Counted from the stretch's first letter, positions 29,601 to 35,454 are shown. The stretch: 64,000 nucleotides of DNA from Dipteris shenzhenensis (GCA_047967505.1 CM106539.1); one strand, 5' to 3'. Notes: generated from the letters alone by a model not told the origin. Numbers and translations are program-made.

Positions 29601-32234
29601 GGCTGATGGAGGGGGGGGGTCCGTCTGGGCCACTGGTTTTGGGCTTACGGCCGCCATACCGCACCGACAAACTGCGAAAGCTCCAAAAGGCGGGGGAAAG
29701 GATTCTTGGTTGCAACAGCCTGCTGTCTATTTCAGATCTGTGAGTGGAGTTTATATACACTTTTGTGGTTACGGTGAGTAGAACCTAGATTACGGTGTGA
29801 TTTGTGGGATCTAGATGAAAGTGTGATGTTGTGAGGTCATTTATTTTCTGCTGTGCATATTAGTTTGGACTTGGCCTAGAAAGCAAGTCCCATTCAAATC
29901 TTTAATGCACCTCACAATGGGGAGCTCAGAGGCAGATATTAGGGCCTGTTGGAACAGCCATATGCCAGCTAGGATAGCAAGAACGCAGGCATTGGTTTCA
30001 ATCTCATTAGCACCAGCTATGGCAATTCATAATATGCTTGTATAGAATCACATTTATTTTAACTTTATTTTAATTTTAATGCCTTATTCTAGTATGGAAT
30101 GTATATTAGTATTATTGTGATTCTCATGGTTTCCTAAAGATAGGTGGAGGATAAAACCCTTATCTGCATAGTGCTTTGCTGCAGATATTGTCTCCCCCAT
30201 CTGCAGATATCATCATATTCTCCTTGCTACAGACACCATCTTTCCCACCCACATGCAAGGGTGAAAATCAGGAGGAAGCAAGAGAGACCATGATAGGCCT
30301 TTTTTATGTCCTCACTGCGAGATGTATTCACTGGATGTATTGTTCACCACGTTGGGTTGTCAGCCCCCATTCTGGAGACTCCCTAGCAGTGAGCTGGGTT
30401 CTCCGGAAACAGGCTAGTTTTTCTTTCTGACAACCAAGTTCTATTTTTACTTTTCCCATGGTCAGCACCTGACGGTTTCGCTGATTTGTATGGTTGGGTT
30501 TCTTAAGCATTAATAGAAGTTCCTTCTCTCTGTTTAAATAAAAACTGTGGCTTTATACCAGCTTCATCCAACTATATTGGGAGTCCCTCAAAAGGTACTT
30601 AGTGCTGTGGATTATATAATCCAGATGTGGAGGATGTTGGAACTGGCCAAGTCAAACCTCTGCCAAGCCATGGATAGAGCTAAGACATATGCAGCTGCGA
30701 CAAGATCTTTTAAAGAATTTGAAGGAGAGTTTTCTGAAGATTCCTTCTTGCTAAATCCTTAGCTACAAGACTGCTAATCTTCACGGTGGAACATCCATGA
30801 AGTGAGTAATATTCTTTGGTTGAGAGTCGTTAACTACAAAGGCCTCATCATTACCTAGTCAGACATAAATTGGCATCTTCTCTTGTTAGGTACACATGTC
30901 CGTTTCTAGACATGATGCCTATAGTACTAGGAATTTATTGTGCTTAATCTAGTTCTATGCATATTGGGGATTATCTCTAAGATTTATGAAGTTTCCTTCT
31001 CTACCCCAAGGATTTTACCAATTCCTTTACACAATTGGACTGCCTAATTGCACATAGAGAGAGGTAAAGCTGGTAACTCAACCCACTTAGGAGCTACTAG
31101 AGATGTTATTTGGCTGGGGAAAATCTGGATACCAGTGCTCCAAGATTGGTTTCTGACAACCCACAATCCTTGTGTTAGAGCTTTGACAACCATGTCTACC
31201 TTCCTTTAAAAAAAGCAAAGCAATCTTTCTAAGAAATCTGCCTCTCTTTATCTGCATTGTTCTGACCAAAGATTATATAAATGCAGTGGGTGTCTTGGAC
31301 CATGAAGAGATAGATGTTTCAATCTAGCATGTTGTGCCATACCAAGTTGATTATACAATACTTCTTTAAAGTCATATACATTATCGGATCACATTATCAG
31401 ATATAGGAGATGGGTACACAGGAGATCATCTTTATGAGTCGTTTTCCATGTAGTGTAAGTCCATGAGTAAGGTAGGTGGTTGTCACATCAGTTCTCACTC
31501 CCACTTTTCCATTACCTGTAGTCTCCATGCTAGAGGTTTAGTGGTTGACCTAATTTCGGTTACTATTCTTGATTTGTATAGTCACATGAAAGTATTTTTT
31601 ATGAAGCCACATCTTTTCGTTAGCTTCGGGGTCCTTGATTAAGTGACGTGCCAATATGGGAGATTCAAGTTTGAACTTGTCAACTACATTTGCTGGTTTA
31701 GATACTGTGTCAGGATTGAACTTTTCTTCCTGTTAAAGAGCAAATGAATCTTTGGAGAATATTTTAGTCGAAATTATTGTACATATTTGATGACAGTTTT
31801 TACACATTCAATGATGATGGTTTTGGTCAGCAATTTACTTCTATGTTTTACTTGTTATTCACAGGTATAACAGGCGCTGAGGCAGAAACATCACCTTTTG
31901 ACCAAACTAAAAGACTCCGCACTGTAGGGGATTACGCTTCTTCGCCATTTGCACCTCCTGGGACCTTTGTTGCCGCAGCTCCCACTACCTGGGGTCCTCA
32001 GAGGTGAAAAACATATCTACATAGTGCTTTCTGCAGCTCATTTTACATGAATAGTTTGGGCTTATTGTTGGATTCATCCTTGCAAACTTGAATGTTTAGT
32101 TTTTTTAATGGATACATTGCAGCTACATATCATCAGGTGCCTCATATGATCCTTATGGTGGATATGCTGTATCTTCAATTCAACATCAGCCTATGGTGCC
32201 ACCACTAGCGCCTACAGGATATGCACATGTTCAG
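3352..32234 (+). CDS. RRM RNA-binding protein gene (RBPMS / scw1-like), five exons, 3' part outside window
   Basis: The exons join 3352-3399, 3780-3959, 20745-20820, 31865-32003 and 32123-32234, giving 555 nt or 185 in-frame codons with GT-AG introns throughout. The product begins [11 protein letters not shown]. It has one RRM (RNP2 IFVLGF, residues 20-25; RNP1 PMGFARFS, residues 56-63), then the family's conserved block with [16 protein letters not shown] and DQTKRLRT, then a Pro/Tyr/Gly-rich linker. Plant relatives have a second RRM after this linker; it is absent here and presumably lies beyond 64000. The family binds RNA, and its exact targets are not shown by the sequence. Intron sizes are 380, 16785, 11044, 119 and more than 31.7 kb. 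No stop or frameshift was found, so the gene is probably functional. Confidence 0.9.
3707..3770 (+). repeat. 32-bp direct duplication at the end of intron 1
   Basis: Two adjacent copies start GAACTTGATTATAGGACC at 3707 and GAACTTAATTATAGGACC at 3739. The second ends 9 nt before the exon 2 acceptor, so candidate branch-point and pyrimidine sequence of this splice site is present twice. Confidence 0.85.
3780..3959 (+). CDS. Host RRM gene, exon 2 (most of RRM1)
   Basis: The exon starts after TTCAG and ends CAG|GTATCT; it is 180 nt, phase 0 at both ends, 60 codons. It carries RNP2 (IFVLGF), the [17 protein letters not shown] segment typical of this family, and RNP1 (PMGFARF). The first codon is GTG because this is an internal exon, not a start. 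It is followed by a 16.8-kb intron. Confidence 0.95.
3960..4384 (+). other. Start of intron 2, no recognised feature
   Basis: Non-coding sequence after the exon 2 donor, including a purine-rich stretch at 4136-4230. No element family is recognised. Confidence 0.5.
4385..5087 (-). pseudogene. Glutamate receptor-like (GLR) channel pseudogene, N-terminal part
   Basis: Read on the minus strand from an ATG at 5087, this gives a hydrophobic signal-peptide-like start ([20 protein letters not shown]), then ligand-binding S1 residues ([11 protein letters not shown], then [21 protein letters not shown] and [14 protein letters not shown]). Further on come [11 protein letters not shown] and [10 protein letters not shown], then [17 protein letters not shown] of the first membrane segment. 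GLRs are plasma-membrane cation channels gated by amino acids. It is broken by TAG at 4929-4931, a frameshift before HIDVF, and TGA replacing an expected Trp at 4510-4512. A GTACGT donor-like site follows ELANG, and the intervening non-coding stretch suggests that introns were kept, so this is probably a genomic fragment rather than a retrocopy. It ends in M1; the pore and S2 are absent. The usual ANF-type N-terminal domain is also missing. Confidence 0.8.
5088..6199. other. Unrecognised intronic DNA
   Basis: Open frames occur on both strands (for example + 5200-5424 and + 5426-5662), but none matches a known family. If the GLR relic kept its own upstream region, part of this could be its old promoter. 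Confidence 0.4.
6200..6500 (+). pseudogene. Ty3-type gag-like relic
   Basis: Across shifting + frames, residues resemble a retrotransposon gag matrix/capsid region: WVEDYFH near the start, [13 protein letters not shown] near 6340, then [13 protein letters not shown] and [10 protein letters not shown] near 6400-6480. The combination of a W-x-DYF start, a TWEQFK-like motif and an A-Y end is common in plant gag proteins. Frameshifts and stops are frequent. No LTR or pol is visible next to it. Confidence 0.45.
6501..7180 (+). other. Unassigned degenerate sequence before the Ty3 insertion
   Basis: A low-quality + frame runs through 6900-7180 (stretches such as [24 protein letters not shown]) and may continue across the Ty3 element at 16446-16560. 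It could be an older relic split by that element. No family is assigned. Confidence 0.3.
7181..7185. repeat. Target-site duplication GTATT, left copy
   Basis: GTATT directly precedes the left LTR at 7186 and recurs immediately after the right LTR at 16441-16445, fixing both ends of the element. Confidence 0.85.
7186..7652 (-). repeat. 3' LTR of Ty3 element 1
   Basis: Matches 15976-16440 over its full length. In element orientation it begins TGTTATGCTC and ends GTTCGTAAAA, so the 3' terminus is not the canonical CA. A hairpin-forming CCGAGGT...ATCTCGG lies close to its 5' end. Confidence 0.95.
7653..7667 (-). promoter_or_regulatory. Polypurine tract of Ty3 element 1
   Basis: The minus strand reads GAAGAGGGAAGGAA immediately before the LTR start, the expected position of the plus-strand primer in reverse transcription. 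Confidence 0.85.
7665..8501 (-). pseudogene. Ty3 element 1: integrase C-terminal half and chromodomain
   Basis: This frame begins with the second half of the integrase core ([24 protein letters not shown], with the catalytic Glu within ETDGQTE-type sequence). It continues through the GPY/F-like region ([14 protein letters not shown]) to a chromodomain-like C-terminus ([18 protein letters not shown]). Chromodomains direct integration to particular chromatin. It is separated from the upstream integrase part by a frameshift near 8500, where a short local duplication disturbs FWT. The copy at 39021-40736 is intact here. Confidence 0.9.
8474..9773 (-). pseudogene. Ty3 element 1: RNase H and integrase N-terminal part
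   Basis: The frame contains the RT/RNase H junction ([16 protein letters not shown]), RNase H with the [14 protein letters not shown] motif and [11 protein letters not shown], and the integrase zinc domain ([13 protein letters not shown] ... [10 protein letters not shown]). The core start follows ([13 protein letters not shown], first catalytic Asp) with [11 protein letters not shown] holding the second Asp. It is cut off upstream by the TR-GAG insertion at 9779 and downstream by a frameshift near 8480. Confidence 0.9.
9774..9778. repeat. Target-site duplication CCACT, left copy
   Basis: CCACT precedes the nested LTR element and recurs at 12402-12406. Removing one copy plus the element restores the sequence order seen in the related Ty3 element near 41125. 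Confidence 0.95.
9779..10067 (+). repeat. 5' LTR of the TR-GAG element
   Basis: Starts TGTTGGGATATC and ends GTTTACCAACA. It carries 18 bp absent from the 3' copy at 12131-12401 and otherwise differs by about three substitutions. Confidence 0.95.
10068..10082 (+). promoter_or_regulatory. Primer-binding site of the TR-GAG element
   Basis: TGGTATTAGAGCCC directly follows the 5' LTR and matches the 3' end of plant initiator tRNA-Met (usual site TGGTATCAGAGCC) with one mismatch. Confidence 0.9.
10083..10923 (+). other. TR-GAG leader
   Basis: Long untranslated leader with pyrimidine-rich (CTT/TTC) stretches at 10105-10160 and no conserved ORF. Packaging signals would be expected here but cannot be identified by eye. 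Confidence 0.7.
10924..11769 (+). CDS. Gag protein of the TR-GAG element
   Basis: An intact 281-residue ORF from ATG at 10924. The N-terminal part ([20 protein letters not shown], then [10 protein letters not shown]) is the copia-type gag fold (UBN2 / gag-polypeptide families). The middle holds the [16 protein letters not shown] and [11 protein letters not shown] segments usual in that family. Two CX2CX4HX4C zinc knuckles follow ([14 protein letters not shown] and [14 protein letters not shown], about residues 217-250). The ORF stops shortly after (EDYAF) with no pol continuation. The product should form the particle that packages the element RNA. Intact reading suggests recent mobility. Confidence 0.9.
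   Translation: MATILNIDKFNGKGFHTWQMKVKFALMRENLWGLVKPASTSSSTASNAGESSAPTRSARDPAREEKAYGIIALALGGDDYIHHISDLESPSEAWQKLDMIFGASSHISKLSLKISFFELKMVSGTPLAAHVNYMRSLMTQLASINSPITTDDAMAVLLKSMPEDYDHIVTTLKNLPNPNLEGIISALQEEERHMELRKGNDRAYAIKIQKGKFSPCNHCGKTNHLSKDCFKINPCKHCGKNNHHEKFCRAKKEATSKTENANLLSVDVPPQDEASFEDYAF
11770..12130 (+). other. TR-GAG 3' non-coding region with polypurine tract
   Basis: No pol sequence is present. It ends in CTTGAGGGGGGGTT (about 12117-12130) directly before the 3' LTR, the expected polypurine tract. Confidence 0.75.
12131..12401 (+). repeat. 3' LTR of the TR-GAG element
   Basis: TGTTGGG at 12131 to CCAACA at 12401. Followed by CCACT (12402-12406), the right target duplication. Confidence 0.95.
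12407..13203 (-). pseudogene. Ty3 element 1: reverse transcriptase N-terminal part
   Basis: Minus-strand reading gives the start of RT ([60 protein letters not shown]). A deletion of about 10 nt near 12795 shifts the frame. The palm region follows out of frame ([13 protein letters not shown] and a region equivalent to FIDDILIFS, near 12540-12680). The TR-GAG insertion interrupts it at 12402. The counterpart in Ty3 element 2 is uninterrupted. Confidence 0.9.
13426..13857 (-). pseudogene. Ty3 element 1: protease region
   Basis: Contains the retropepsin-like active-site segment [18 protein letters not shown]. The related element has LFDSAST here, so the residue after the catalytic Asp has changed. 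A frameshift follows ([10 protein letters not shown] replaces the RMADGSS-type sequence of the relative) and separates it from RT. Confidence 0.85.
13906..14649 (-). pseudogene. Ty3 element 1: gag
   Basis: Retrotransposon gag domain with [43 protein letters not shown] and [17 protein letters not shown], then a basic linker and the start of a zinc knuckle (LCFGCLQ). A TGA then interrupts the knuckle; the next frame continues with HQWKYCP. Upstream of 14649 the gag N-terminus (probable ATG at 14965) is disrupted by stops and frameshifts. Confidence 0.9.
14966..15960 (-). other. Leader of Ty3 element 1
   Basis: About 1 kb of untranslated sequence between the primer site and gag on the minus strand, with a poly(A/T) tract near 14986-14997 just upstream of the gag start. 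A comparable A/T tract occurs at the same place in Ty3 element 2. Confidence 0.7.
15961..15975 (-). promoter_or_regulatory. Primer-binding site of Ty3 element 1
   Basis: The minus strand reads TTTGGTATTAGAGCT right after the 5' LTR, a one-mismatch match to the initiator tRNA-Met site. Confidence 0.85.
15976..16440 (-). repeat. 5' LTR of Ty3 element 1
   Basis: Partner of 7186-7652. Followed on the + strand by GTATT (16441-16445), the target duplication. Confidence 0.95.
16446..18556 (-). mobile_element. LINE relic A (plant L1-type RT)
   Basis: One minus-strand frame runs from about 18665 to 16542 with three stops (near 18436, 17917 and 17207), each at a codon expected to be CAG or TGG. RT landmarks are [55 protein letters not shown] and ANADDSYF (the usual YADD box, here NADD). 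The thumb/connection region follows ([18 protein letters not shown]). The endonuclease and ORF1 are missing at the right, where a (CA)n tract ends the homology. The 3' end is also lost. The protein is dead but the frame is well kept. Confidence 0.9.
18557..18586. repeat. (CA)15 microsatellite
   Basis: Uninterrupted CA dinucleotides exactly at the boundary between LINE relic A (left, minus strand) and a fragment of the other LINE lineage (right, plus strand). Confidence 0.95.
18587..19415 (+). mobile_element. LINE 3' fragment, second lineage, with (CTTT)n tail
   Basis: Near 18630-18720 a + frame with shifts gives the C-terminal Cys/His region (V-E-V-E-T-E-E-H-F ... YYEIRGR) seen intact at 23900-24000. 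A 3' UTR at about 19265-19400 matches the one at 59103-59204 in reverse (CCACAGTGGCTTGTATGAGTT and GTCTCATAGGCC). It ends in CTTTCTTTCTTTCTTT at 19399-19414, apparently the LINE's own tail. The middle part, 18840-19260, is too decayed to assign. Confidence 0.75.
19416..20110 (+). mobile_element. Second LINE 3' fragment in tandem
   Basis: Starts with residues [19 protein letters not shown] (about 19457-19515), matching [19 protein letters not shown] of the LINE at 23060-24531. It ends with a related 3' UTR (GTCTCATAGACCCTTTGG near 20030) and a CTTTCTTTCTTTCTC tail at about 20080-20095. It follows the previous fragment head-to-tail, directly after that fragment's own tail. Confidence 0.75.
20111..20590. 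other. Unrecognised intronic DNA
   Basis: Pyrimidine-rich after the LINE tail, then mixed sequence. No feature is recognised. Confidence 0.4.
20591..20627. repeat. (GA)n microsatellite near exon 3
   Basis: About 18 uninterrupted GA units. A second shorter purine tract lies at 20679-20697. Both are within 155 nt of the exon 3 acceptor. Confidence 0.95.
20745..20820 (+). CDS. Host RRM gene, exon 3
   Basis: A 76-nt exon between ATTGCAG and G|GTAGGA. It encodes [20 protein letters not shown] followed by LYVKR plus the first base of a Gly codon. This is the conserved end of RRM1 in the plant family (FDAE...EMAKKNL.VKRG). It is too short for ordinary ORF scanning and was found by looking for the missing family block. 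It is isolated, with 16.8 kb of intron before it and 11.0 kb after. Confidence 0.92.
20821..21599 (+). other. Start of intron 3, including an (AAC)n tract
   Basis: AT-rich intronic DNA with a short (AAC)7 tract at 21071-21090. No element family is recognised. Open frames here are incidental. Confidence 0.5.
21600..22582 (+). repeat. Probable 5' LTR (left edge uncertain)
   Basis: The right edge is set by a primer-binding site at 22583. Inside, CTATAAAAGAAAGACC near 22028 looks like a TATA box followed by a transcription start, and CAATAAAG at about 22122 could serve in polyadenylation, the order expected in an LTR. No second copy is in the window, so the left edge cannot be fixed; TGTTAACTTTGG near 21627 is one candidate. 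Confidence 0.5.
22583..22596 (+). promoter_or_regulatory. tRNA-Met primer-binding site
   Basis: TGGTATTAGAGCGC resembles the initiator tRNA-Met site used by the other LTR elements here and marks the start of an internal region. Confidence 0.65.
22597..23059 (+). mobile_element. Truncated LTR-retrotransposon leader and gag start
   Basis: About 320 nt of leader is followed by ATG at 22919 and a short acidic N-terminus ([20 protein letters not shown] ...) ending at a TAG. The sequence then passes into a LINE near 23060, so the rest of the element is lost or was replaced. Gag identity is inferred from position only. Confidence 0.4.
23060..24531 (+). mobile_element. 5'-truncated LINE B, ORF2 C-terminal half (second lineage)
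   Basis: A frame with one shift near 23290-23340 (parts 23062-23346 and 23282-24256) encodes the region after the RT. Landmarks are [68 protein letters not shown] and [22 protein letters not shown]2CX8HX4C zinc motif ([19 protein letters not shown]) is followed by [12 protein letters not shown]. It matches LINE C (53251-59044) throughout. The 324-residue frame is intact. The element meets the A-tail of LINE D at 24532, tail to tail, and its own CTTT tail is not seen. Confidence 0.88.
25088..25414 (-). pseudogene. LINE D ORF2: C-terminal Cys/His domain
   Basis: Contains [25 protein letters not shown], the zf-RVT pattern (CX2CX7HCLxxC) at the end of plant L1 ORF2. It is out of frame with the RT part by a frameshift between 25754 and 25414. 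Confidence 0.85.
25415..27791 (-). pseudogene. LINE D ORF2: endonuclease and reverse transcriptase
   Basis: One frame starting [13 protein letters not shown]. The APE endonuclease has [33 protein letters not shown] and LSDHAPV. RT follows with [63 protein letters not shown] and [11 protein letters not shown]. Stops lie near 27494, 27403, 26847, 26575, 26168 and 25801; catalytic boxes are otherwise kept. ORF2 nicks DNA and copies the RNA at the nick. The frame is lost in the last third. Confidence 0.9.
27881..28880 (-). pseudogene. LINE D ORF1: C-terminal low-complexity region
   Basis: Pro/Ser-rich sequence ([23 protein letters not shown]) in shifting frames, with long G runs at 28610-28740 on the + strand that probably caused slippage and frameshifts. 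The final part ([20 protein letters not shown] ... [13 protein letters not shown]) lies just upstream of ORF2. Confidence 0.65.
28881..29657 (-). CDS. LINE D ORF1: nucleic-acid binding protein, N-terminal part
   Basis: Starts at ATG 29657 ([20 protein letters not shown]). It holds the plant L1 ORF1 arrangement: a DUF4283-type RRM-like region ([45 protein letters not shown]) and a CCHC zinc knuckle, [14 protein letters not shown] (CX2CX4HX4C), near residue 215. ORF1 proteins coat LINE RNA. This 258-residue stretch is uninterrupted, but the frame ends at a stop inside the Pro-rich region, so the full protein is probably not made. Confidence 0.85.
   Translation of the reverse strand: MAAVSPKPVAQTDPPPPSAYRITLTEHQVSLVKQAATDFSQTSVYGRVIGYAPSRADIRDWLQSTLYLEDSHIEEVALMGHGIFWLKLSSAQAASDMVRQSPTSVGGKIILMVPWYRGFSVADFDARFRIPRHPVTLIFPGLATELRPIIKDLGAHFGWLMQDTFVDVAAAQGVPRVKVAVLDPQSIPSEFEIETDTRVVTQRIMVTGRPDQCLRCHGFAHQARSCPRFTRTEPQMAPIQATQDPPRQASTPPPEGEG
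29701..30546. other. Unrecognised intronic DNA
   Basis: AT-rich, with no family recognised. LINE D's 5' junction lies near its left edge (about 29700-29760). Confidence 0.4.
30547..30765 (+). mobile_element. Fragment of Ty3 integrase C-terminal region
   Basis: The + frame [20 protein letters not shown] ... [16 protein letters not shown] ... FKEFEGE matches [20 protein letters not shown] ... [16 protein letters not shown] of the two chromoviruses at roughly 70 percent identity by eye. No LTR is nearby. It is a short orphan fragment in host intron 3. Confidence 0.85.
30766..31864 (+). other. End of intron 3, unrecognised
   Basis: No element or gene is recognised. It ends in TTATTCACAG, the acceptor of exon 4. 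Confidence 0.45.
31865..32003 (+). CDS. Host RRM gene, exon 4
   Basis: A 139-nt exon that completes the split Gly codon (G|GT) and encodes [20 protein letters not shown] ... APTTWGPQ plus two bases of the next codon. The FDQTKRLRT block is conserved in the plant family; the Pro/Ala-rich part is the linker. The donor is AG|GTGAAA. It is separated from exon 5 by the only short late intron (119 nt). Confidence 0.95.
32123..32234 (+). CDS. Host RRM gene, exon 5 (last exon in window)
   Basis: A 112-nt exon from TTGCAG|C to CAG|GTAAGC, ending in phase 0. It encodes [20 protein letters not shown] then [18 protein letters not shown], the Tyr/Pro/Gly linker before RRM2. The next family block (around NPPCNTLFIGNL) was sought in the rest of the window without success. 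Confidence 0.93.
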
Positions 32235-33939
32235 GTAAGCTATGCTTTATCTATCTCAGTGAATCAAACCAGAAGTATTTTGGTTCTCAGAGGTTACTGG
32301 GGAAAGTAAATAGTTATAGCCAACAGCAGAACAGATAATAAAAATAAAGGGAAAGAATATTGGATGTGGGCCCTAATGCCACTCAAATATGGTAAACATT
32401 GTCTCTCAGGTACAATCAAACAGCTTACCACTTCATGCTGTTTCCATGTTACGAAGAACATAACTGTTACCTGGTTAGCTGGGCTATCTTAATGTGCCTG
32501 GAGATCATCTTGAGAAAATGAGAATACCTATAGAATAGGTATCCCACCTTTATCTTAGGGCATATCACTACAGCATGATCCAGTCTATACAGTTTTTAGT
32601 GTAGATCTGTTTCATCCAATGACTCAAGATGGATACTATTCAAGAAGACGTACTGTCTTGGTGGTTCATTTATACTTTCGTGGAACGTTGAAATGGATAG
32701 CTTTCACTTGAATTTGAGAGTGCAGTTTTTTGAATTTGATATCATGTACTGTGAAGGTACTGCAGGCGAGCGGTTTTTGAATTTAAAGGACGTTATTTGT
32801 ATTTCAATCAATACTCTTACTTTTGATTATTGTTAGAGGAAATGAACTATCGTGTGGGCTCTTGTATCTTCAACTAGATTCCATGGCTCTTGGCCAAAGA
32901 AGGCACATCAAGAGCCTGCAGTGCTACAGATACAACTCTTTGTTTGCTAACTTCTCATTAAGTTTGTAAACATAATAATGGGCATCTCACAGCTAATTTT
33001 AATGTTGAACCTTCTTGGCAAATAGCATAAAGCTTGGTGATGTGCTTCAGTAATGTTGATAGGTTGCAATGTCATGAATTATCAATTCAGATACACTTCT
33101 GACTTAGCTGCCTGAGTCTTGGGAACATGCTTGTTTGTTCTAAGTTCACATATAATACGGCTTTAATGATGATATACAAATCAAAAGATGCTTAGATCTT
33201 CCATTAAATTTTATGTCAACTGGTGCTAGATTTTCTTTTTGTTTTAATTATGCATTTTCATGGGTTGTCATGATATATCCAAACCAGAAGGTGATTGGAA
33301 AACCAAATTTACATTTTATTAACCACTGCTAAAGCTTAATGGACAGATCTTTGATTTTTTGGTGAAAAAAAAAGTACTTTAACAGGCTTAATTTCTTGGG
33401 TCCTGGGCAGGAATATTTACTCAAGATCTGCCCGCTTGTTGTAACCATAATATTGTCATTTAATGATGTGGTACACAATTCTTTAACCAACTAGAAGGAT
33501 GCATGCAAGTCACAAAAGAGCTTTCTTAAAATTATCATTTTATCAAACGCCCTCTACTGCCAGCTACTGTACATTCATTAGGTAAACCTATTTGCAACAT
33601 ATTGCCTGTAATTGTGGAAAGATTGAGTCTATGCTTTTTAGGGCAGGTGGCTCAGAAGTCAGCATTTCTAACTATAGATCCATGGGGAGGCTTGTAAACA
33701 TCTTCCAATGCAACTAAAGCTCAACAAAAGAAGGTGCTATGTCATTTTCTTTCAATTGGGAACCCTTGCTGCATTTGCACCTTTTTGAAATTGGAATGAT
33801 TGAGACTAGAACATTGATGGGAAAGCACAGTAAAGCAAGCATAGTTATATTTTAGGGAGTTTAGATATAGAGAATGCATGTTGTTTCTGATGGATTATAA
33901 TAGTAGGTTTGCAGTTTCTCTGAATTCAAATTTTCCTTT
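32235..33939 (+). other. Start of intron 5, no recognised element
   Basis: AT-rich single-copy-looking intronic DNA. No coding block of the host gene and no transposon motif was found. Confidence 0.5.
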
Positions 33940-34690
33940 ATTTCTTTGCAAACTTTCTACAATCCCCAGAGAAAGAATAGTAGGTTTGCAGCTTTTACAA
34001 ATTCATGGTATCTCTCCCTCTTGGCAGGTATATTGGTCTATGTAGTGTATCTTGCGTCCTTTGCCTTTGCTATTAATTTCCTCTGTGTGTGTGTTTTTGT
34101 CGATCATTGCCTTTGGCAGATGTTACAGTTTCCCCTCTTTATACGCTTTTGCAGCCTCCTTCATGGGTATCAGCCCATGCAAATCGTGTTTGGTCTATGA
34201 CACGTTCTCCTCGATGGTGAAGGAAATGGTTGAGCCAAATTTGGGATTGCAAACTTCTGTTTCGTTAACAGGTTTTCTTTTGGAGCAGTCTCCTGGGGGT
34301 TCTTGCATTTGGACAGATATTGGCTGCTGCCACATTGCTCCTGTTGTTTGTTGCCGATGTCTATCCTTGTCGCTAATTTTGGCAAGCTATTTTGGATCTT
34401 TGGTGTTCATCCTGTTAGGCAGGGATTTGAGGTTTTCTTTAAATTGGGTCCGTTTTTGGGCACTATGGACTCTATGGAAGGACCGTAATCATAGAGGCTT
34501 TGGTGACCGTACCCTGTCTAAGAATCATTTCTTCCGTGCTTCTCTATGGCATTCATTCTTTGATTAGCTACATGCACGGGATTCAGATTATACTGCTTTT
34601 TCCCCCTATAATGAGATCTTTTGTTATTGTAACTAGTTGTCCCCCCTTTTTGGGGGGACAGTTTCATAAATGCAAATGGATTTCACCAAA
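33940..34690 (+). mobile_element. 3' end of a plant L1-type LINE
   Basis: The frame 34052-34567 ends with WVRFWALWTLWKDRNHRGFG and SLWHSFF, the typical C-terminus of plant L1 ORF2 after the zf-RVT domain (W..WKxRNxRxF). A short 3' UTR contains a 9-bp hairpin at 34638-34660 and ends near ATTTCACCAAAAAAG. The upstream part is not recognisable, so the insertion is 5'-truncated. Confidence 0.75.
34638..34660 (+). other. Hairpin in LINE 3' UTR
   Basis: TGTCCCCCC, five T, GGGGGGACA: a perfect 9-bp stem close to the LINE 3' end. A 3' stem-loop is a known recognition element for some LINE reverse transcriptases. Confidence 0.8.
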
Positions 34691-35309
34691 AAAGAAACTA
34701 TACATTTGCTATTCCTCTAATACCTTTTGGTGTCTATTGCCTTGGGTGTGCTCTCCCCTCGCCACTTCTTACCACCAACCCAGATTGCCTCACTTCTTTG
34801 CTTTATGCACTCCTTGGGGGCTGCCTTGTGCCCTCCCTGAACGAATATACTAGCTGTTTTTTTGCTGTCCCATAGATGTGTTAGCCTCTCGTGGATGTTA
34901 GACTTTCTTTCCTTCTCTGCTTTCTTGTTTCCATCTCCTCCTGGTCCCCCTCCATCCCTCATTTTTTTCACTCATGCCTCTTCAATTAGAAGAGTCCATC
35001 AAAACCAGAATGCCAATTAAGAACTGAGATTCTATCCTTGTGTCTTAAGATCACCTATTTATTACATCATTTTATAGACTGATGTCTCCACATTTACGTT
35101 GGTGTCTTAGCCAATTTGAAATCTTTAATGAGAGCAATGCCTTCACGATATACTTGCACTTGCCCATTCTTTGGAGCTTCCCATACTTTTTGAAGGTCAT
35201 TAGCATTCATCTTAAGCTGTTGAGGGGTAAAATCTTGTGCTATCCATGCCTTGGTGCCCTTTAAGGCTTTGGTGTGGCAAAGGTATGCCTGCAGCTGTAC
35301 TTGCCTCAA
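34691..35309. other. Unrecognised intronic DNA
   Basis: C/T-rich stretch (34735-34960) then AT-rich sequence. No feature is supported. Confidence 0.4.
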
Positions 35310-35450
35310 TCCCCAGTTGGTGTGATGAGACCCACATCTGTCCTATGGCAATCTTGAGTGCATAGGAGACTCCTCTGTCCTCAAGGTACTGGGGTTTGTA
35401 GGGCGAGCAATGGACATCCTTTTGATATAGGAGCATATGTTCTCAGCATT
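35310..35450 (-). mobile_element. Short fragment of second-lineage LINE ORF2
   Basis: The minus-strand frame VSYALKIAIGQMWVSSHQLG matches SHSLRIALGQLRVSSHQLE of LINE C. It is adjacent to, and opposite in orientation from, LINE E. Confidence 0.65.
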
Positions 35451-35454
35451 AGAC

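Larger units (their letters stand above)
24532..29700 (-). mobile_element. LINE D, nearly full-length plant L1
   Basis: Minus-strand element with an A-rich tail at 24532-24544 (T10 on the + strand), 3' UTR, ORF2 (about 27791-25090) and ORF1 (29657 to about 27880), about 5.2 kb in total. It occupies almost half of host intron 3, antisense to the gene. No convincing target duplication was found at the two ends. All six stops in ORF2 fall at codons that should be CAG, CGA or TGG. Confidence 0.9.

Noticed and set aside
29700-29900. Search for a LINE D target duplication (TTGTACTTAGGAC-like)
   Set aside because: No convincing repeat of the 24519-24531 sequence was found at the 5' end.
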